Shown in pieces: positions 32,305-32,696 of a DNA stretch of 32,696 nucleotides. Within the stretch, counting starts at the first letter, position 1. Each line of letters opens with the position of its first letter. Below the pieces are notes generated by a model. The model was not told the origin of the DNA. It was given only the letters and a program-made list of their open reading frames with translations, and ran no database searches. Both the position numbers and the translations under genes were made by a program. Source of the stretch: JACVRW01 sp034664085 (GTDB lineage Bacteria > Actinomycetota > Thermoleophilia > Solirubrobacterales > Thermoleophilaceae); the NCBI GenBank assembly GCA_034664085.1, contig JAXDII010000003.1, positions 1 through 32,696 of the forward strand, written 5' to 3'.

Positions 32305-32696
32305 TTGGCACGCGTTGATGCTGCTCGCACACGTCGCTCGTTCTCGCGTCTCGAGAACGCCCTCGAAGTTCCCAATCTGATCGACATCCAGCGGCGCTCG
32401 TTTAGGTGGCTGGTGGACACCGAGAAGGGTGGTCTCCGCGAGACCATCGACGACGTCTCACCCATCGAGGACTACACCGGCAACCTCGCCGTCGTCTTCG
32501 AGGACATCCACTTCGACGAGCCCGTCGCCTCGATCTCGGAGTGCCGTGAGAAGGACATCACCTACGCGCGCCCGCTGACCGTCAAGGTCGCGTTCCAGAA
32601 CCGCGAGACGGGCGAGATCCGCGAGCAGTCGGTCTTCATGGGCGACTTCCCGTGGATGACCGACTGGGGCACGTTCATCATCAACGGCACCGAGCG
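32305..32696 (+). CDS. rpoB: DNA-directed RNA polymerase subunit beta (3' end outside window)
   Basis: The first 130 codons are present and the frame runs off the window. The product begins LARVDAARTRRSFSRL with a TTG start preceded by AAGGAG nine bases upstream. Beta-subunit motifs seen are LIDIQRRSFRWLV, PIEDYTGN, ARPLTVKVAF and VFMGDFPWMTDWGTFIING. It is the catalytic core subunit of RNA polymerase. In most bacteria it directly follows rplL; here five unrelated genes lie between. Confidence 0.97.
   Translation, partial: MARVDAARTRRSFSRLENALEVPNLIDIQRRSFRWLVDTEKGGLRETIDDVSPIEDYTGNLAVVFEDIHFDEPVASISECREKDITYARPLTVKVAFQNRETGEIREQSVFMGDFPWMTDWGTFIINGTE

Noticed and set aside
29091..32465. 1124-codon minus-strand open frame opposite the sensor gene and rpoB start
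   Set aside because: It is a high-GC shadow of the sensor protein, with no recognisable domain, and it crosses the rpoB promoter.

Overview
This window comes from a high-GC actinobacterium. The housekeeping proteins, an rpmG-secE-nusG-rplK-rplA-rplJ-rplL block, a class II ribonucleotide reductase preceded by nrdR, and many TANNNT -10 hexamers only 6-9 bases from a start codon all fit Actinomycetota. The short Asp/Gly/His-rich secreted proteins and the overall gene mix suggest the class Thermoleophilia (Solirubrobacterales-like); that placement is inference. No rRNA, insertion sequence, integrase, prophage or CRISPR array is visible.

Layout. 1-449: 3' part of an alpha/beta hydrolase. 515-3929 (-): nrdR-nrdJ, with two NrdR boxes over the promoter. 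3988-5825 (-): a bicupin and a nucleotide-sugar epimerase. 5899-7918 (+): tmk-holB and a 59-residue protein. 7989-9600 (-): a zinc-ribbon membrane protein, a 349-base stretch with no recognised gene, and a DUF192-membrane fusion. 9669-9949: tRNA-Thr(CGT) beside what look like two gene remnants. 9930-12065 (-): a DHA2 drug exporter and its TetR regulator, with a strong inverted repeat over the exporter promoter. 12137-15465 (-): an OmpR-type two-component system with two secreted acidic proteins that share the same C-terminal tail. 15574-17087 (+): a TVP38 protein, a DUF3817 protein and pgsA. 17089-18623 (-): a Clp-N-like protein and folE2. 18815-19948 (+): the primary sigma factor. 19932-21207: a GNAT enzyme (-), tRNA-Tyr and tRNA-Thr(GGT) (+), and a SnoaL-like protein (-). 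21338-24915 (+): rpmG, secE, nusG, rplK, rplA, rplJ and rplL, closed by a strong terminator. 25016-32087: five unrelated genes (ggt, a DUF457 membrane protein, a formaldehyde-dehydrogenase remnant, a PfpI-family protein, and an 1108-residue sensor kinase). 32305-end (+): the start of rpoB.

Functional themes. DNA precursor supply and replication are represented by NrdJ/NrdR, Tmk and the delta-prime subunit. Transcription and translation are represented by SigA, NusG, the ribosomal proteins, RpoB and three tRNAs. Envelope functions are SecE, PgsA, TVP38, the DHA2 exporter and the secreted acidic proteins around the two-component system.

The most unusual items are: (i) a single polypeptide that joins four PAS domains, a GAF domain, a NarL-type histidine kinase, a receiver and a LuxR-type DNA-binding domain; (ii) the two-component locus flanked by two secreted proteins with the same acidic tail, with an 11-bp-spaced direct repeat in the nearby divergent promoter region; and (iii) a 7.4-kb interruption between rplL and rpoB.
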